From assembly GCA_027000105.1 (NCBI GenBank), contig JALTOP010000185.1, positions 1 to 5,737 on the forward strand: DNA of 5,737 nucleotides. The letters run 5' to 3'. Below the pieces are notes generated by a model. The model did no database searches and was not told the DNA's origin. It saw only the letters and a list, made by a program, of their open reading frames with translations. The DNA is from Planctomycetaceae bacterium (GTDB lineage: Bacteria; Planctomycetota; Planctomycetia; Planctomycetales; Planctomycetaceae). Within the stretch, counting starts at the first letter, position 1, and each line of letters starts with the position of its first letter. Position numbers and translations under genes: made by a program. Of the stretch, positions 5,314 to 5,737 are shown in pieces.

Positions 5314-5737
5314 TCATTTCTCAATATAAAGCGCATACACCTGGGGGTTACCTGAATTCGGGTAGATGACTCGAACTGACAATTTTTTCCCGCACGGCAT
5401 CCATTCTTTTTTTTGCGCAGGCCAGACAATGGGGGTGTGGGTTCCCGATTTGGTGATGCGTGCCGCATTTTTACCGGAATAGGCAGGGATCGGCTTGTCA
5501 TATTCGTCATATAATTCGACTGTAAGGGGAATCCTTTTCGAGACATCATTGGCGTTAATAAACAGCCTCGCCCGGCTTCGTGTTTCAAAAGTTGTCGTTA
5601 CAAAATGAGCGGATGAATCTGGAACTTTTCTGCTCAGATAACCGAAACCATCACGTCTCATCGTTGCTAGACCGATTTCCATATTTCGCAATTTCCCGCC
5701 GGTATCCCAGTGTGAATACCACATCATGGTTTTATCT
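5314..5737 (-). CDS. C-terminal end of a large planctomycete-type secreted or hydrolase-like protein (N-terminus beyond window)
   Basis: The frame is open from the right edge (140 visible residues) to a TGA at 5316-5314. An ATG at 5727 exists but is not the true start, because the frame continues upstream as DKT and the visible part begins mid-domain. The segment EIGLATMRRDGFGYLS (visible residues 20-35), followed by a beta-rich stretch with LFINAND, VELYDEYDKPIPAYSG and a final VYALYIEK, is the pattern I recall at the C-terminus of large planctomycete and verrucomicrobial proteins annotated as glycosidases, sialidases or hypothetical secreted proteins. There it forms a beta-sandwich after the catalytic part. 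The catalytic part and any signal peptide lie outside, so the activity is unknown. A run of eight A residues (coding strand, 5414-5407) encodes Lys-Lys. No terminator is seen after the stop. Confidence 0.8.
   Translation of the reverse strand, partial: DKTMMWYSHWDTGGKLRNMEIGLATMRRDGFGYLSRKVPDSSAHFVTTTFETRSRARLFINANDVSKRIPLTVELYDEYDKPIPAYSGKNAARITKSGTHTPIVWPAQKKEWMPCGKKLSVRVIYPNSGNPQVYALYIEK

Overview
The window looks like ordinary chromosomal DNA of a planctomycete (phylum Planctomycetota), with a base composition close to half G+C by eye. Three things point there, all from recalled family knowledge because no search was possible. The partial protein at the right edge ends in a C-terminal beta-rich module (IGLATMRRDGF ... 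PIPAYSG) typical of large planctomycete secreted or hydrolase-like proteins. The PIG-L deacetylase at the left edge has a planctomycete-like C-terminal stretch (MLACHASQREWL). The DapA-like protein belongs to a divergent subgroup common in this phylum. The genes alternate in strand as single units, which is also usual there.

Layout from left to right: (1) 1-612, minus, PIG-L/LmbE-type zinc deacetylase, with its C-terminus beyond the left edge. It is absent if one only looks at closed reading frames. (2) 613-956, intergenic, holding a plausible minus-strand promoter and two sets of short direct repeats in the long leader of the deacetylase. (3) 957-2087, minus, queA, the penultimate enzyme of queuosine tRNA modification. 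(4) 2088-2221, divergent promoter region. (5) 2222-3349, plus, GT4 glycosyltransferase. (6) 3329-4078, minus, a 249-residue protein made almost wholly of three exact-period 76-residue repeats rich in Trp/Tyr/Gly. Its 3' end overlaps the glycosyltransferase gene by 21 bp. (7) 4079-4355, divergent intergenic region with a perfect 17-bp tandem duplication that carries a -35-like hexamer. (8) 4356-5300, plus, DapA/NAL-family TIM-barrel protein lacking the usual signature residues. (9) 5314-5737, minus, C-terminal end of a large protein running off the right edge.

I see no shared pathway. queA is housekeeping, the deacetylase and glycosyltransferase could each act on glycoconjugates, and the aldolase-like protein and the right-hand hydrolase-like protein would fit sugar or carboxylate catabolism. 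No tRNA, rRNA, CRISPR array, insertion sequence or phage gene was recognised. The most unusual item is the 76-residue triple-repeat protein. It resembles, from memory, repeats known in algae, oomycetes, plants and giant viruses, and I know of no assigned function for it.
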